A DNA stretch of 64,000 nucleotides from Desulfatibacillum sp. GTDB taxonomy: Bacteria; Desulfobacterota; Desulfobacteria; Desulfobacterales; SpSt-501. The translations under genes were made by a program, and so were the position numbers. Below, piece by piece: positions 24,387-34,000 of the stretch. Positions within the stretch are counted from its first letter, which is position 1, and each line of letters starts with the position of its first letter. The stretch lies in assembly GCA_020725555.1 (NCBI GenBank), contig DYEU01000032.1, positions 62,001-126,000 on the forward strand. The letters run 5' to 3'. Under the pieces are notes generated by a model. The model was not told the DNA's origin. It worked only from the letters and a program-made list of their open reading frames with translations, and searched no databases.

Positions 24387-25448
24387 ATGGTTCCCGCCGC
24401 ACGGCCGCCCGAGCTGATCCTCGCCCCGCTCAAGGGCTTCACGGACAGCCTCTTCCGCAACCTCTTCGCCGGGCATTTCGGGGGGTTCGACCGCGCCGTC
24501 GCGCCCTTCGTCACCGCCTGCCCCCCCGAGCGCTTCGAGGAGCGCCTGCTCCGCGACCTGTTGCCCGAGGAGAACCGCTCGCTTCCGGTCGAACCGCAGA
24601 TCCTCGGCGCCGCACCCGAGCAGGTCCTCTTTCTCTACCGGCGGCTTGCGGAGCTGGGCTACCGGGAGGTCAACTGGAATCTCGGCTGCCCCTTTCGCCC
24701 GGTCATGCGCAAGGGCCGCGGGGCAGGCCTGCTGTCGCAGCCCGAGCTCGTGGAGCGCTTTCTCGAGCGGGTCATGCCGGAACTGGCGGGGGCGCTCTCG
24801 ATCAAGATGCGCCTGGGCCGCCGCTCGCCGGAGGAGATCTTCGCCCTCGCCCCGATCCTCAATCGCTATCCCCTGCGCGCGGTGATCGTCCATCCCCGCA
24901 CGGCGCGCCAGATGTACGCCGGCCCTCCCGACCTTGCGGCCTTCGAGCGGTTCCTGGCATGCTGCCGCCACCCCGTGGTCTACAACGGCGAGATCACGGA
25001 CGCGGCGGCCTTCGAGGCCCTGCGACGGCGCCTGCCGCAGACGGCCGCGTGGATGATCGGCCGCGGGGCGCTGCGCGATCCCTTCCTGCCCGCGCGGATC
25101 AAGGGCCGGGACCTCCCCTCGCCGCAGGCCCGCCGCGAGGCCTTTTGGTCCTTTCACGACGAGCTCTGCGCCCGCTCTGCCGAGCGCCTCGACGGGGAGC
25201 CGCGGCGCTTGCTCAACCTCATGAAAGGCTTCTGGACCTACTTTGCGGATCTTTTTCCGGAGCCTGCGGAGGTCCGCCGCCGCATCCACCGCGGCTCCGA
25301 TCTCGACGCCCTGCGGACGGTTCTTTCCTCGTTGCGGCGGGAGGGGGGGGAAAGGAAGCCGCAGGGTGCGCCGCCCGGCGGCGGCGCACCCTGCGCCGGA
25401 TTCACCGGGCCACTTTCAGCACCTGGAAGCCGGCCCCCGGCCGCTTGA
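24387..25448 (+). CDS. tRNA-dihydrouridine synthase
   Basis: A 353-residue FMN enzyme that reduces uridines in tRNA. The FMN region is LAPLKGFTD at the N-terminus, the catalytic Cys is residue 101 in NWNLGCPF, followed by KGRGAGLL; KMRLG, IVHPRTARQMYAG and VVYNGEI are also diagnostic. It resembles DusC more than DusA/B, but I do not assign the paralogue. The last 30 residues (Gly/Pro/Ala-rich) are encoded by a hairpin that serves htrA, with which it overlaps by 47 bp tail to tail. Confidence 0.87.
   Translation: MVPAARPPELILAPLKGFTDSLFRNLFAGHFGGFDRAVAPFVTACPPERFEERLLRDLLPEENRSLPVEPQILGAAPEQVLFLYRRLAELGYREVNWNLGCPFRPVMRKGRGAGLLSQPELVERFLERVMPELAGALSIKMRLGRRSPEEIFALAPILNRYPLRAVIVHPRTARQMYAGPPDLAAFERFLACCRHPVVYNGEITDAAAFEALRRRLPQTAAWMIGRGALRDPFLPARIKGRDLPSPQARREAFWSFHDELCARSAERLDGEPRRLLNLMKGFWTYFADLFPEPAEVRRRIHRGSDLDALRTVLSSLRREGGERKPQGAPPGGGAPCAGFTGPLSAPGSRPPAA
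25361..25394 (-). terminator. 15-bp hairpin downstream of htrA
   Basis: Bases 25361-25375 pair perfectly with 25380-25394 around a CGGC tetraloop. On the minus strand it lies 7 bp past the htrA stop and is followed by a pyrimidine-rich tract (GGCTTCCTTTCC). It is inside the 3' end of dus on the other strand. Confidence 0.65.
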
Positions 25449-26829
25449 CGAGAAAGAGCACCGTCTCGCCGGACTTCACCTTCTGGTACTCCGCGCGCAG
25501 CTCCTGCACCGTCGTCACCGGCACGCGGTTGACCTCCTTCACGATGTCGCCCTGGCGCATCCCGGCCTGGTCGGCCTTGCCGCCGGCGCGGACCTGGACG
25601 ATGAGCACGCCGCGCTCTTCGGCCTCGATGCCGAACCGGCGCGCGGTCTCGGGGTTGAGGTCGGCGGCGCGGACCCCCAGGTCGTCGGATTCCTGGGGCG
25701 CCTGGCTGCGCACGGGCTGCTCGGCGTCCTTGCGCTCGGCGAGCTTAACGCGCAGGGTGAGCTCCTTGCCGTCCCGCAGGACCTTCACGGGCACCTCACG
25801 GCCGACCTCCATGCCGGCGACCGTCGAGGAGAGCTCCCGGCTGTTGTGCACGGGCTTGCCGTCGACGGAGAGGATCACGTCCTTGGCCTTCATGCCCGCC
25901 TTGTCGGCCGGGTCGCCCGGAAACACCTGGGTCACCAAGACCCCTCCTCGCGTGTCCTTGAGCCCGTAGTACTGGGCGAGCTCCGGGGTCATGTCCTGGA
26001 TGCCCACCCCCATCCAGCCACGCACCACGCTGCCGCGTTCCTTGAGCTGGGCGATGATGCTCTGCGCGAGGTTCACCGGGATCGCAAACCCGATCCCTTG
26101 GCCCTGGGCGATGATCGCCGTGTTGATGCCGACCACCTCGCCCTGAAGGTTGAGCAGCGGGCCGCCGCTGTTGCCGGGGTTGATGGAGGCGTCGGTCTGG
26201 ATGAAATCGTCGTAGGGGCCGGCCCCGATGAAGCGCCCCTTGGCGCTCACGATGCCGGCGGTCACGGTCTGCTCGAGCCCGAAGGGGCTGCCCACGGCGA
26301 GCACCCAGCTGCCCACCTCGAGCTTGTCGGAATCCCCGAGGCGCAGCGGCCGGAGGTCTTTGGCGCCGTCGATCTTGATCAGGGCGAGGTCCGTCTTGGA
26401 GTCGCGCCCGACGATCCGCGCGTCGAACTCGCGCTCGTCGGAAAGGCGCACCTTGATCTGGTCGGCCCCCTCGATCACGTGGTTGTTGGTGACGATGTAG
26501 CCCTCGGTGTCCAGGATGAAGCCCGAGCCCAGGCTCTGCTGGCGGAATTCACGCCCCGGCCCGCCCTCGCCGAAGAAGTCGCGGAACGGATCGCGCTCGC
26601 CGAAGGGGTTGCCGAAGAAATGGCGGAAAACCGGGCCCCCCTCCTTCAGGGTCTTCACGGTGCGGATGTTCACGACCCCGGGCTTCACCTGCTTGGCGAG
26701 CTCGGCGAAGTTGGGAAGCACGGTGGCGACGCTTTCCCGGGCCGCAGCCTCCGGGGCGATGGGGAACCCGGGAGAAAAGAGGACCACGGCCGCCGCGGCC
26801 GTGGCGATGAGGGTGCGGAGAAACGCCAT
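25402..26829 (-). CDS. Do-family periplasmic serine protease with two PDZ domains (HtrA/DegP)
   Basis: A 475-residue protease-chaperone. The ATG at 26829 has AGGAGG 6 nt upstream. A Sec signal peptide (FLRTLIATAAAAVVLFSPG) is followed by the trypsin domain with triad His in TNNHVIEG (about 115), Asp in SKTDLALI (about 145) and Ser in NPGNSGGPLL (about 220). PDZ1 spans about 258-345 and PDZ2 about 385-470. It degrades misfolded envelope proteins. The second PDZ is complete, which favours DegP/DegQ over DegS. Confidence 0.93.
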   Translation of the reverse strand: MAFLRTLIATAAAAVVLFSPGFPIAPEAAARESVATVLPNFAELAKQVKPGVVNIRTVKTLKEGGPVFRHFFGNPFGERDPFRDFFGEGGPGREFRQQSLGSGFILDTEGYIVTNNHVIEGADQIKVRLSDEREFDARIVGRDSKTDLALIKIDGAKDLRPLRLGDSDKLEVGSWVLAVGSPFGLEQTVTAGIVSAKGRFIGAGPYDDFIQTDASINPGNSGGPLLNLQGEVVGINTAIIAQGQGIGFAIPVNLAQSIIAQLKERGSVVRGWMGVGIQDMTPELAQYYGLKDTRGGVLVTQVFPGDPADKAGMKAKDVILSVDGKPVHNSRELSSTVAGMEVGREVPVKVLRDGKELTLRVKLAERKDAEQPVRSQAPQESDDLGVRAADLNPETARRFGIEAEERGVLIVQVRAGGKADQAGMRQGDIVKEVNRVPVTTVQELRAEYQKVKSGETVLFLVKRPGAGFQVLKVAR

Positions 26830-26913
26830 GTCGAACCTCCTGTCCGTCGGCATTGCAAACTTGGATAACATAGATCCGCTTCGGCCGTCCCGCAAGCCGG
26901 CGCGGGCCGCCCC

Positions 26914-28224
26914 TCAGTGCCCCATGAGATCCGGCAGCACGAGGGCGAGCCCCGGAAAGGCGGCGAGCAGGGCCGCCGTCAGCAGAACGGCCGCCAGAAA
27001 CGGAACCGTCCCCTTGAAGATCTCCCCGACCGGGACGGGTGCCGCCAGGCCCGCGATCGTGTAGACGTTGAGGCCCACGGGGGGGGTGATCAGCCCGGCC
27101 TCCATCATGAGCACGCAAAAGACGCCGAACCAGATCGGGGAGACGCCCAGGCCTGCAATCAGCGGGAAGACGACCGGCAGGGTGAGGACCAGCATCGAGA
27201 CCGCATCCAAAAAGCAGCCCAGGAGAAGGTACAGCGCCGTGAGCACCACCAGCACCCCGCCGGCAGAAAGCCCCAGGTCCGCGATCGCGGCCGCAAGCCG
27301 GGAGGGGATCGTGGACAGGGCGAGAAAGGTGCTGAAGACCGTCGCCCCGGCCACAAGGAAAAGCACCATCACCGTCACCCGGCTCGCCTCCGCGAGCGCC
27401 GCCGCCACCGCCTCGCGCGTGAGGCGCCGCCGGCAGGCGAGCAGGGTGAGCATGGCGAGCGCGCCGACGCCTCCGGCCTCGGTGGGGTTGATGCGGCCGG
27501 AGTAGATCCCGCCCATGACGAGCGCGAAGAGAAGGGCGCTCTGCCAGACGCCCTTCAGGGCGCGCAGCTTCTCGCCGGCGCTGGAGGGGTGCGGTTGGGC
27601 GGGGGCATGCGCCGGGAAGAGAAGGCTCCAGAAGACCACCACGGCGCCGTAGGCCGCGCAGAGGAGCCCACCGGGGAGAATGCCCGCGACCAGGAGCTTG
27701 CCGATCGATTGCTCGGTCAGCATCCCGTAGACCACGAACCCCAGGCTGGGAGGGATGAGGAAGCTCAGGGTGCCGCCCGCGGCCACCACCCCCGTGGCCA
27801 GCCGCGGCGAGTAGCCGAAGCGCCTCATCTCCGGCAGGGCGACCGACCCCATCGCCGCGGCCGCGGCCACCGAGGAGCCGCAGATGGCGGCAAACCCGGC
27901 GCAGGCCCCGAGGGTGGCGAGGGCGAGCCCCCCGGGCAGCCGCCGCAGCCAGATGTCGAAGCTGGTGTAGAGATCGCGGGTCACCCCGCCCGCGCCGGCA
28001 AGATGCCCCATGAACACGAAGAGCGGGATGAGGCTGAAGGGGTAATGTGCGGCCGTTTCGTAGAGAACGCGGGCCGGCACCGGCAGCGCGGCCTCCGGGC
28101 CGGCGAGGGCCCACAGCCCCGCGAGGCCGAGACCCATGAGCAGAAAGGCGATCGGCATGCCGCACGCAAGGAGCACCGGCAAGGCGAGCAGGCCGGCGGC
28201 GCCGAGCGCGGTGGGCTCCATCAT
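26914..28224 (-). CDS. dctM: TRAP transporter large membrane subunit
   Basis: A 436-residue protein with about 12 helices, of the usual DctM length. Typical segments are LIPLFVFMGHLAG, FAAICGSSVAAAAAMG, IPPSLGFVVYG and GLITPPVGLNVYTIAG, the last carrying the conserved substrate-channel residues. It forms the sodium-driven translocation unit with DctQ. It overlaps dctQ by 4 bp and ends a minus-strand operon. Confidence 0.93.
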   Translation of the reverse strand: MMEPTALGAAGLLALPVLLACGMPIAFLLMGLGLAGLWALAGPEAALPVPARVLYETAAHYPFSLIPLFVFMGHLAGAGGVTRDLYTSFDIWLRRLPGGLALATLGACAGFAAICGSSVAAAAAMGSVALPEMRRFGYSPRLATGVVAAGGTLSFLIPPSLGFVVYGMLTEQSIGKLLVAGILPGGLLCAAYGAVVVFWSLLFPAHAPAQPHPSSAGEKLRALKGVWQSALLFALVMGGIYSGRINPTEAGGVGALAMLTLLACRRRLTREAVAAALAEASRVTVMVLFLVAGATVFSTFLALSTIPSRLAAAIADLGLSAGGVLVVLTALYLLLGCFLDAVSMLVLTLPVVFPLIAGLGVSPIWFGVFCVLMMEAGLITPPVGLNVYTIAGLAAPVPVGEIFKGTVPFLAAVLLTAALLAAFPGLALVLPDLMGH

Positions 28225-28760
28225 CGCCTCCGGCGCAAGCGCCGCACCGCCGCCAGGGCCTCGAGCCCAAGAACGCCCGCCAGCAGCAGGCCGCCTGCGG
28301 CCACGAGCAGGCGAAACGGCCCCACGGGGATGCGCAGCTGGTCGGAGACCGCCTCCTCGGCGAACCCCTGCCGCACCCCCTCCAGCACGAGAACCGCGGT
28401 CACGGCCAGCATCGCCGCCGTGTTGAGGAGATGCACCCCTTCCCGCACCCGCGGCGGGAGACGGCGGAGCAAAAAGCCGACGGCGACATGCCCCTTCACC
28501 TGCTGGGTGTGGGCGGCCCCCAGGAACACGCAGGCGGCGAGCAGAAACTCCGAAATCTCGAAGACCCCGGGAAGCGGCCTGCCGAAAAGCGTACGGCCGG
28601 CGACATCGGCCCCGGTGAGCAGCATGAGGGGCAGCAGGCAGAGCATCCCCGCCCCCCCGGCCGCGGCGCTCAGGCGGCGGACGATGCGCTCGAGGGGGGC
28701 TTGCGCGGGTTCCACGACCCCTTCTCCTCGGACGGCGGGATCCCCCGGCGGATCCGCCAT
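28221..28760 (-). CDS. dctQ: TRAP transporter small membrane subunit
   Basis: A 179-residue protein with four predicted helices. LCLLPLMLLTGADVAGRTLFGRPLPGVFEISEFLLAACVF is the family signature region. The start at 28760 overlaps the stop of dctP as ATGA, so translation is coupled; an earlier start inside dctP would be possible but is not needed. Confidence 0.88.
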   Translation of the reverse strand: MADPPGDPAVRGEGVVEPAQAPLERIVRRLSAAAGGAGMLCLLPLMLLTGADVAGRTLFGRPLPGVFEISEFLLAACVFLGAAHTQQVKGHVAVGFLLRRLPPRVREGVHLLNTAAMLAVTAVLVLEGVRQGFAEEAVSDQLRIPVGPFRLLVAAGGLLLAGVLGLEALAAVRRLRRRR

Positions 28761-29836
28761 CACCGGGCGCGCAGTTCCGGGGGGCAGGCCACGACCCGGA
28801 CGCCCCGCCGGCCGCACTCCTCGTCCATCACCGTGACCGCCCGCCTGGCCGGGAGCCCCTTGCCTTCGAGTTCCTCCGCCCAGCGGCGGGTCACTTCCTG
28901 GAAGCGCTCGAACCAGCGCTCGGCCTCCGCCCGGGGAAGCTCGACGGTACGCACGCCGGCGCGCTCGATCTCGGCCAGCATCCGGGGGTATTCGCTGCGC
29001 GTCAGCCCCCCCGTGGTGCGGAACGGGTTGGCGGCGACCTCTTCGATGACCCTGCGCCGGCTTTCGTCCAGGCGGCTCCAGAAGCGGCGGTTCACCACCA
29101 CCCCCTCGGAGACGCAGCCGAAGGTCGTGACGAGGCCGTGGCGGAGGACCTCATGGAGCTTGAAGGCGAGGATGACGGGCGGGCAGGTCACGATGCCGTC
29201 GATCGTCCCGCTCTCGAGGGCGAGGTAGACGTCGCCGGGGGGCATGAAGACCGGCTCGCCCCCGAGGGCGCGGATGTAGTGGCTCTGGTGGCCGCCGGGG
29301 GTGCGGATCTTCATCCCCCGCAGATCCTCCATGCGGCCGACGGGCCGGCGGGTCCAGAGAAAGGACTGGATGCAGCCGTTCAGCTCGATCACGTGCACCT
29401 CGCGGAATTCCTCGCGCAGCACGCGCTCGTAGACCGCCCGGCCGATGTCCACGGCAAGGTCCTTGCCGTCCACCCAGGCCGCAAGCGAGAGCACATCGGT
29501 GAGCGGAAAGCGTCCGGGGGTGAAGGTGGCCGTGAAATAGCCCATGTCGGAGAGGCCGTCGCGGACGATGTCGAAGTGGGCCGGGGCCTTGCCGAGGGCC
29601 CCACCGGCGTAGAGCCGGTAGTCGAGGGCTCCCCCGCTGCGCCGGCGAATCTCCTCGAGCATGGGGGTCCAGACGGTGACCGTCTCGCGGCTGAGCGGGG
29701 GGTGCCAGGTGCTGAAGCGGAGAGGGTCCGGCCCCGCCGCGGCGGGGACCCACTCGAGCACCCCGCTCCCCAGGGCGGCTCCTCCCCAAAGGAGCCCTTT
29801 GAGAAAGTCCCTGCGTCCGATCCCGCACGTGCACAT
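28760..29836 (-). CDS. dctP: TRAP transporter solute-binding protein
   Basis: A 358-residue periplasmic protein. The start at 29836 has GGAGG upstream. The N-terminus has a Tat-type motif, GRRDFLKGLLWGGAALG. The mature part has the DctP fold: the carboxylate-binding Arg lies in GMKIRTPGG, with ALESGTIDGIVT after it. The substrate is an organic acid by family but the exact one is unknown. It heads dctPQM. Confidence 0.9.
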   Translation of the reverse strand: MCTCGIGRRDFLKGLLWGGAALGSGVLEWVPAAAGPDPLRFSTWHPPLSRETVTVWTPMLEEIRRRSGGALDYRLYAGGALGKAPAHFDIVRDGLSDMGYFTATFTPGRFPLTDVLSLAAWVDGKDLAVDIGRAVYERVLREEFREVHVIELNGCIQSFLWTRRPVGRMEDLRGMKIRTPGGHQSHYIRALGGEPVFMPPGDVYLALESGTIDGIVTCPPVILAFKLHEVLRHGLVTTFGCVSEGVVVNRRFWSRLDESRRRVIEEVAANPFRTTGGLTRSEYPRMLAEIERAGVRTVELPRAEAERWFERFQEVTRRWAEELEGKGLPARRAVTVMDEECGRRGVRVVACPPELRAR

Positions 29837-29894
29837 GACCCACCTCCGAATGCCCCCTCGGCCCGCGGGCCGGAAAACCGTCCCGCTTCGGGGC

Positions 29895-30494
29895 TCACGC
29901 CGTGCCGCCCGTCGCGCCGGGGGGCGGCTCCGGCCGGCCCGCACGGCGCAGGCCGGCAAGGAACGGGCGGGCGAAAAAGGCGGCCAGGGCCAGCACGGCC
30001 GCAAGCCCCGCGGCGAGCAGGACGACGCGCTCCAGCAGCACGGCCCCCGCAGCCGTCGCCGCCATGAGCAGCGCCACGGCGATGAGCGAGCCGGCATGGC
30101 GGATCCCGGAAAGATAGACGGAATAGGCGATCAGCAACACGAGCATGGGGCCTTGAGCCTCGGGCGCAAGCCCCCGCCGCTCCGCCAGCCAGAGAATCGC
30201 CCACACCGCCGCCGCCGCCCCCGCCCACTGCAGGGCCTGGTCGAGGAAGAGCTCACGAAAGGATGCCCCGCGCCCTCCCGCCAGGCAGACGCCCAGGCAG
30301 CCGGCGCCGATCATCCCGACCAGGGTGAGCCAGAAGCCGGGGGTGCGGGCGGCGGTGAAGGGCGCGGCGAAAAGCCCTGCCCCGCAGAGGCCGACGAGCG
30401 CCAAAAGCAACACCGTGCGCACCAGGGGTCGCCACCCCCCCGCGGCGGCCGCGCCGCCCGGGGACGCCGCCGATTCCATCGGGCCCGCGTCCAT
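29895..30494 (-). CDS. hypothetical integral membrane protein
   Basis: A 199-residue protein with about six hydrophobic helices (for example LVRTVLLLALVGLCGAGLF, MLVLLIAYSVYLSGI). The size and helix layout resemble TctB-type small subunits, but no motif confirms this. It lies 58 bp before dctP in the same direction and may be part of the operon. A second in-frame ATG lies five codons in. Confidence 0.6.
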   Translation of the reverse strand: MDAGPMESAASPGGAAAAGGWRPLVRTVLLLALVGLCGAGLFAAPFTAARTPGFWLTLVGMIGAGCLGVCLAGGRGASFRELFLDQALQWAGAAAAVWAILWLAERRGLAPEAQGPMLVLLIAYSVYLSGIRHAGSLIAVALLMAATAAGAVLLERVVLLAAGLAAVLALAAFFARPFLAGLRRAGRPEPPPGATGGTA

Positions 30495-30518
30495 CGTCTC
30501 CTTCCTTTCCTTGCGGTC

Positions 30519-30893
30519 TCATTCGTAGCCGAGCTCGATCAGGCGCTCCTCATCGATGCCCAGGAAATGGGCCACCTCGTGCACCACCGTGATCTCGATT
30601 TCCTCCTCGAGTTCCTCGCGGCTGGCGCACATCTCCTCGAGCGGCCTTTTGAAGATGTAGATCGTGTCCGGGTAGAGCGGCGGTTCGGTCGCCGAGCGCT
30701 CGTTCAAGGGAACCCCCGTGTAGACGCCGAGCGGCGGATCCTCGGGCGAGAAGCCCAGCTCCTCCAAGAGCGCGGGGTCGGGACGGTCCTGGACGGTGAT
30801 GACGACGTTGTCGAGGTGCCGCCGGATTTCCTCCGGGATGCGGCGGATCGCCCGCTGGACGATGCGCTCGAATTCGGCGCGGCTGAGCTTCAT
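30519..30893 (-). CDS. zincin-type metallopeptidase-like protein (minimal MMP family)
   Basis: A 124-residue cytoplasmic protein. The C-terminus holds VVHEVAHFLGI, an HExxH zinc site, followed by DEERL with a possible third ligand. Preceding residues GVYTGVPLNERS and YIFKRPLEE fit the small zincin family found in many bacteria, whose peptide substrates are unknown. GAGGAGG precedes the ATG at 30893. It lies 24 bp before the membrane gene and is the first gene of the TRAP-side operon. Confidence 0.8.
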   Translation of the reverse strand: MKLSRAEFERIVQRAIRRIPEEIRRHLDNVVITVQDRPDPALLEELGFSPEDPPLGVYTGVPLNERSATEPPLYPDTIYIFKRPLEEMCASREELEEEIEITVVHEVAHFLGIDEERLIELGYE

Positions 30894-30962
30894 GAAGCCT
30901 CCTCGAAGGCGGATGATAGAAGAGTCCATGTGGAAACTCAACCCGCCCGAGCGCCGCGGCGG

Positions 30963-30991
30963 TTGGAAAGCCCGGGGGGCCGTGGTAGAAT
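30963..30991 (+). promoter_or_regulatory. sigma-70 promoter of the 1055-aa gene
   Basis: TTGGAA (30963-30968) and TAGAAT (30986-30991), 17 bp apart. Transcription would start near 30999, 32 nt before the first in-frame ATG. Confidence 0.6.
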
Positions 30992-31030
30992 GGTCTGAAA
31001 CGCCTGCATGGCCCGGCCGCATGCCGGCCG

Positions 31031-34000
31031 ATGCGGAGGATTCCGGGCGCGGCCTCCGCCGCCGCGCACCCCGCGCTCATGGAGCACGCCGCCAAGATCC
31101 CGCCGCTCTATTTCGACCGCAAGGACCGCGATCTCATCCGGATCGTCAACGAGTCCCTGGACACGACCCGCGCCTCGCGCAAGCGCTATTTCCCCTACTT
31201 CCATCCCAACGGCATCAAGGAGCTGGCCGAGAGCAAGGGGTTGCGCACGGCCTACGCCGTGGCCTACCTGCTGAGTTCCCTCGAGGTCGGGGGCGTGGAG
31301 GACCGGCTGCGCGCGCTGCGCATGCTGCGCATGGAAGTGATCGACGCCGCCGAGGGCCCTCTCCCCAAGAACACGGCCCGCGTGCTTCTCGAGATCATGA
31401 AACACCTGGTGCGCGCCCGGGGGGACGAGCGGCGCCAGCTCGAGCTCGCCCACGATTTCCGCTTGGCGGCCTCCGGCAAGCCCCGCTTCATCCGCCGCAT
31501 GCTGCGGCGCTACCACCTGCTCGAGATGCCCGAGGCCTGGAACCAGATCGCCTTCGACGACCACGTCCACGACGTGAACACCAAGGGGCGGAAGTCCTCC
31601 TCGCACCTCATCATGGACGCCTGGATCAAGGGCATCCGGCGGCTGCGCGTGATCCACTACTACTACCTCGAGCCGCGCTTCGCCGCCGAGCTCTTCGAGG
31701 CGGCGCGCATCCTGGAGATCGACGTCCGCATCGGGATCGAATACTACGCCCGCTTCCGCGGCCGCTACGTGCAGCTGATCTGGGTCCCCCGGGGCTTCGC
31801 CGACAGCCAGGCCTTTCTCTGTTTCCTCGAGGAGCCCGCCGTCTCGCACCTGATGGAGGCCGGGCGCAGGGCCGCCCGCTGGCAGCAGCGTTCGGTGATG
31901 GAGCTGCTCGGAAAATTCAACGCCGTCCACCGCCGGGCGATCGAGCAGCGTCTGGGCGTGGAGCTGGCCCCGATTGCGGAATCGGAGTTCCTCGCCTTCG
32001 TCGGCATCGGTCAGAAATCGAAGCTGCACCTGTCCAAATTCATCGAGGACCGGCTCGTGCTCGCCCTCGAGCGCCGGGTCGCGGAGCTGCGCCGGGAGTT
32101 CCCCGCCGCCTCCGCCGAGCGCCGCGCCGAGATCGAGCGCTGGGTGGCGGAGGTGAACCGGTTGGACCTGGAGGCCTTCGTCGACGGCTTCCTCGAACCC
32201 GAGCGCAACCCGGAAATCCGCTACCCCGAGCAGCCTTCCACGGACCCGGACACCCCCGAGCTGCTGCGGCTCGGGCCCCGGGAGATCCTCGCGCGGCTCG
32301 CCGCCCTGCATTCCGGCTATCGCATCACGCTCAACCTGACCCATCTCACCGCGGCCGACGTCCTCGAACTCCTCTACGACTGCCAGGGGATGATCACGCG
32401 GCTCGAGCTCTTCAACCTCAAGGACTACACGGCGGGGAAGACCGAGCACATCGGGGACATCGGCCGCCTGATGCTCGCGGTGAACGAGGGCAGCGTCATC
32501 CACCTCAAGCAGGTGATCCGGGAGATCATCGCCGGGCTTTCCGCCGCGGACGACCCCCGCAGCGCCGCCCAGGCCGAGAAGCTCCGCGTGATCCTCTACG
32601 ACATCGAAAGCTTCACGTCGTATTACGCCGGCCGCGCCCTGAAGGCCCGCATCGGCAGCGACTCGACCGGCCGCTCGCCCCGCCTGCCGGGCATGGGCAT
32701 CGCCGTGCTGGAAACCCTCCCGGCGCGGGCGCGCCGAGAGGTCCGGCGGCAGGACCCGGCGCAATCCCGCATGCTGCTGCCGGTGCAGATGACGGTCTAC
32801 AAGACGGTGATCCACCTCCCCCGCGAAGCCGCACTCTCCGCCTCCCGGGAGTTCAACGGCTTCTCCGGGGAGCCGTCCTGGAACCCGTTCGGCCGGAACC
32901 GGGTCGTGCGCTGGCAGGTGGAGACCACGCAGACCCGGCTTGCCGAACCGGGAAACCTCGTGACCCTCGGCGGCTTCCGCCGCTCGATCGACAACGGCCT
33001 GCGGCTGGAGGCCCGGGAGGCGGCACCTCGCCCCGCGCTTCCCCCGCTGTCCTGCCTGAACAGCCGGCTCAAGAACGCGCTCAAGGTGCTCTGCGGCTTC
33101 CTGCCGGCCTTCGCCACCTTCTTTTTCACCCAGCCGTGGTGGCTCCTGGCCTACGGCGGGGCGGTGATCTGGTTTGCGATCACGGGGCTGAGGAACATCC
33201 TGCAATCCGTGCTCGGCGGCGGGGGGCTCCGGCGCTCGCCGCTCCTCAACTGGAGCGACTACGTGAGCTGGAGCCGCCTGACCGACTCGCTGTTCTTCAC
33301 GGGGTTTTCGGTCCCGCTGCTGGATTTCCTCGTCAAGACGGTCCTTCTCGACCGCGGCCTCGGGATCAACACCGGCAACCAACCGGCCGTGCTCTACGCG
33401 GTCATGGCCCTGGTGAACGGGGCCTACCTCTCGAGCCACAACGTCCTGCGGGGGCTTCCCCGCGAGGCGGTGGTCGGCAATTTCTTCCGGAGCGTGCTCT
33501 CGATTCCGCTCGCCTTCGCCGTCAACGCCGCCGCCGGCGCCGTGCTCGCCTCCGCCGGTGTCGCCTCCCCGGCCGCGGAGCTGCAGAAATGGGCGGCCAT
33601 CATCTCCAAGGCCTCCTCGGATACCGTGGCCGGCTTCATCGAGGGCATCGCCGACCGGCGCAGGAACATCCTGCTCCGCCTGCGCGACCTGCGCGTCAAG
33701 TTCGGCCAGCTCTTTGAAACCTATGCGCAGCTCGAGCTGATCCACCCCGAGGTCGAGGTCTTCACCGTGTTGCAGGAGACCCCCGCGGCGGAGCGCCGCT
33801 CCGCGGGGGAGGCGCGCGACCTCGAGCGGATCATCATGATCCACGCCCTCGACCTCTTGTATTTCTGGATGGTCCAGCCGCGCGGCCGCGATGCGCTCGA
33901 GCGTTTCCTGCAGACCCTGACCGAGGACGAACGGTTGATCTTCGCGAGCTCCCAGTTCACCCTGCAGCGCTGCCGCGAGATCAGCCAGCTTTTCCTGGAC

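Noticed and set aside
26917-28836. 639-aa plus-strand open frame
   Set aside because: Antisense to dctM/dctQ, with a composition typical of GC-rich shadows.
30938-33844. 968-aa minus-strand open frame
   Set aside because: Antisense to the 1055-aa gene; the plus-strand frame has helices and motifs, this one has none.
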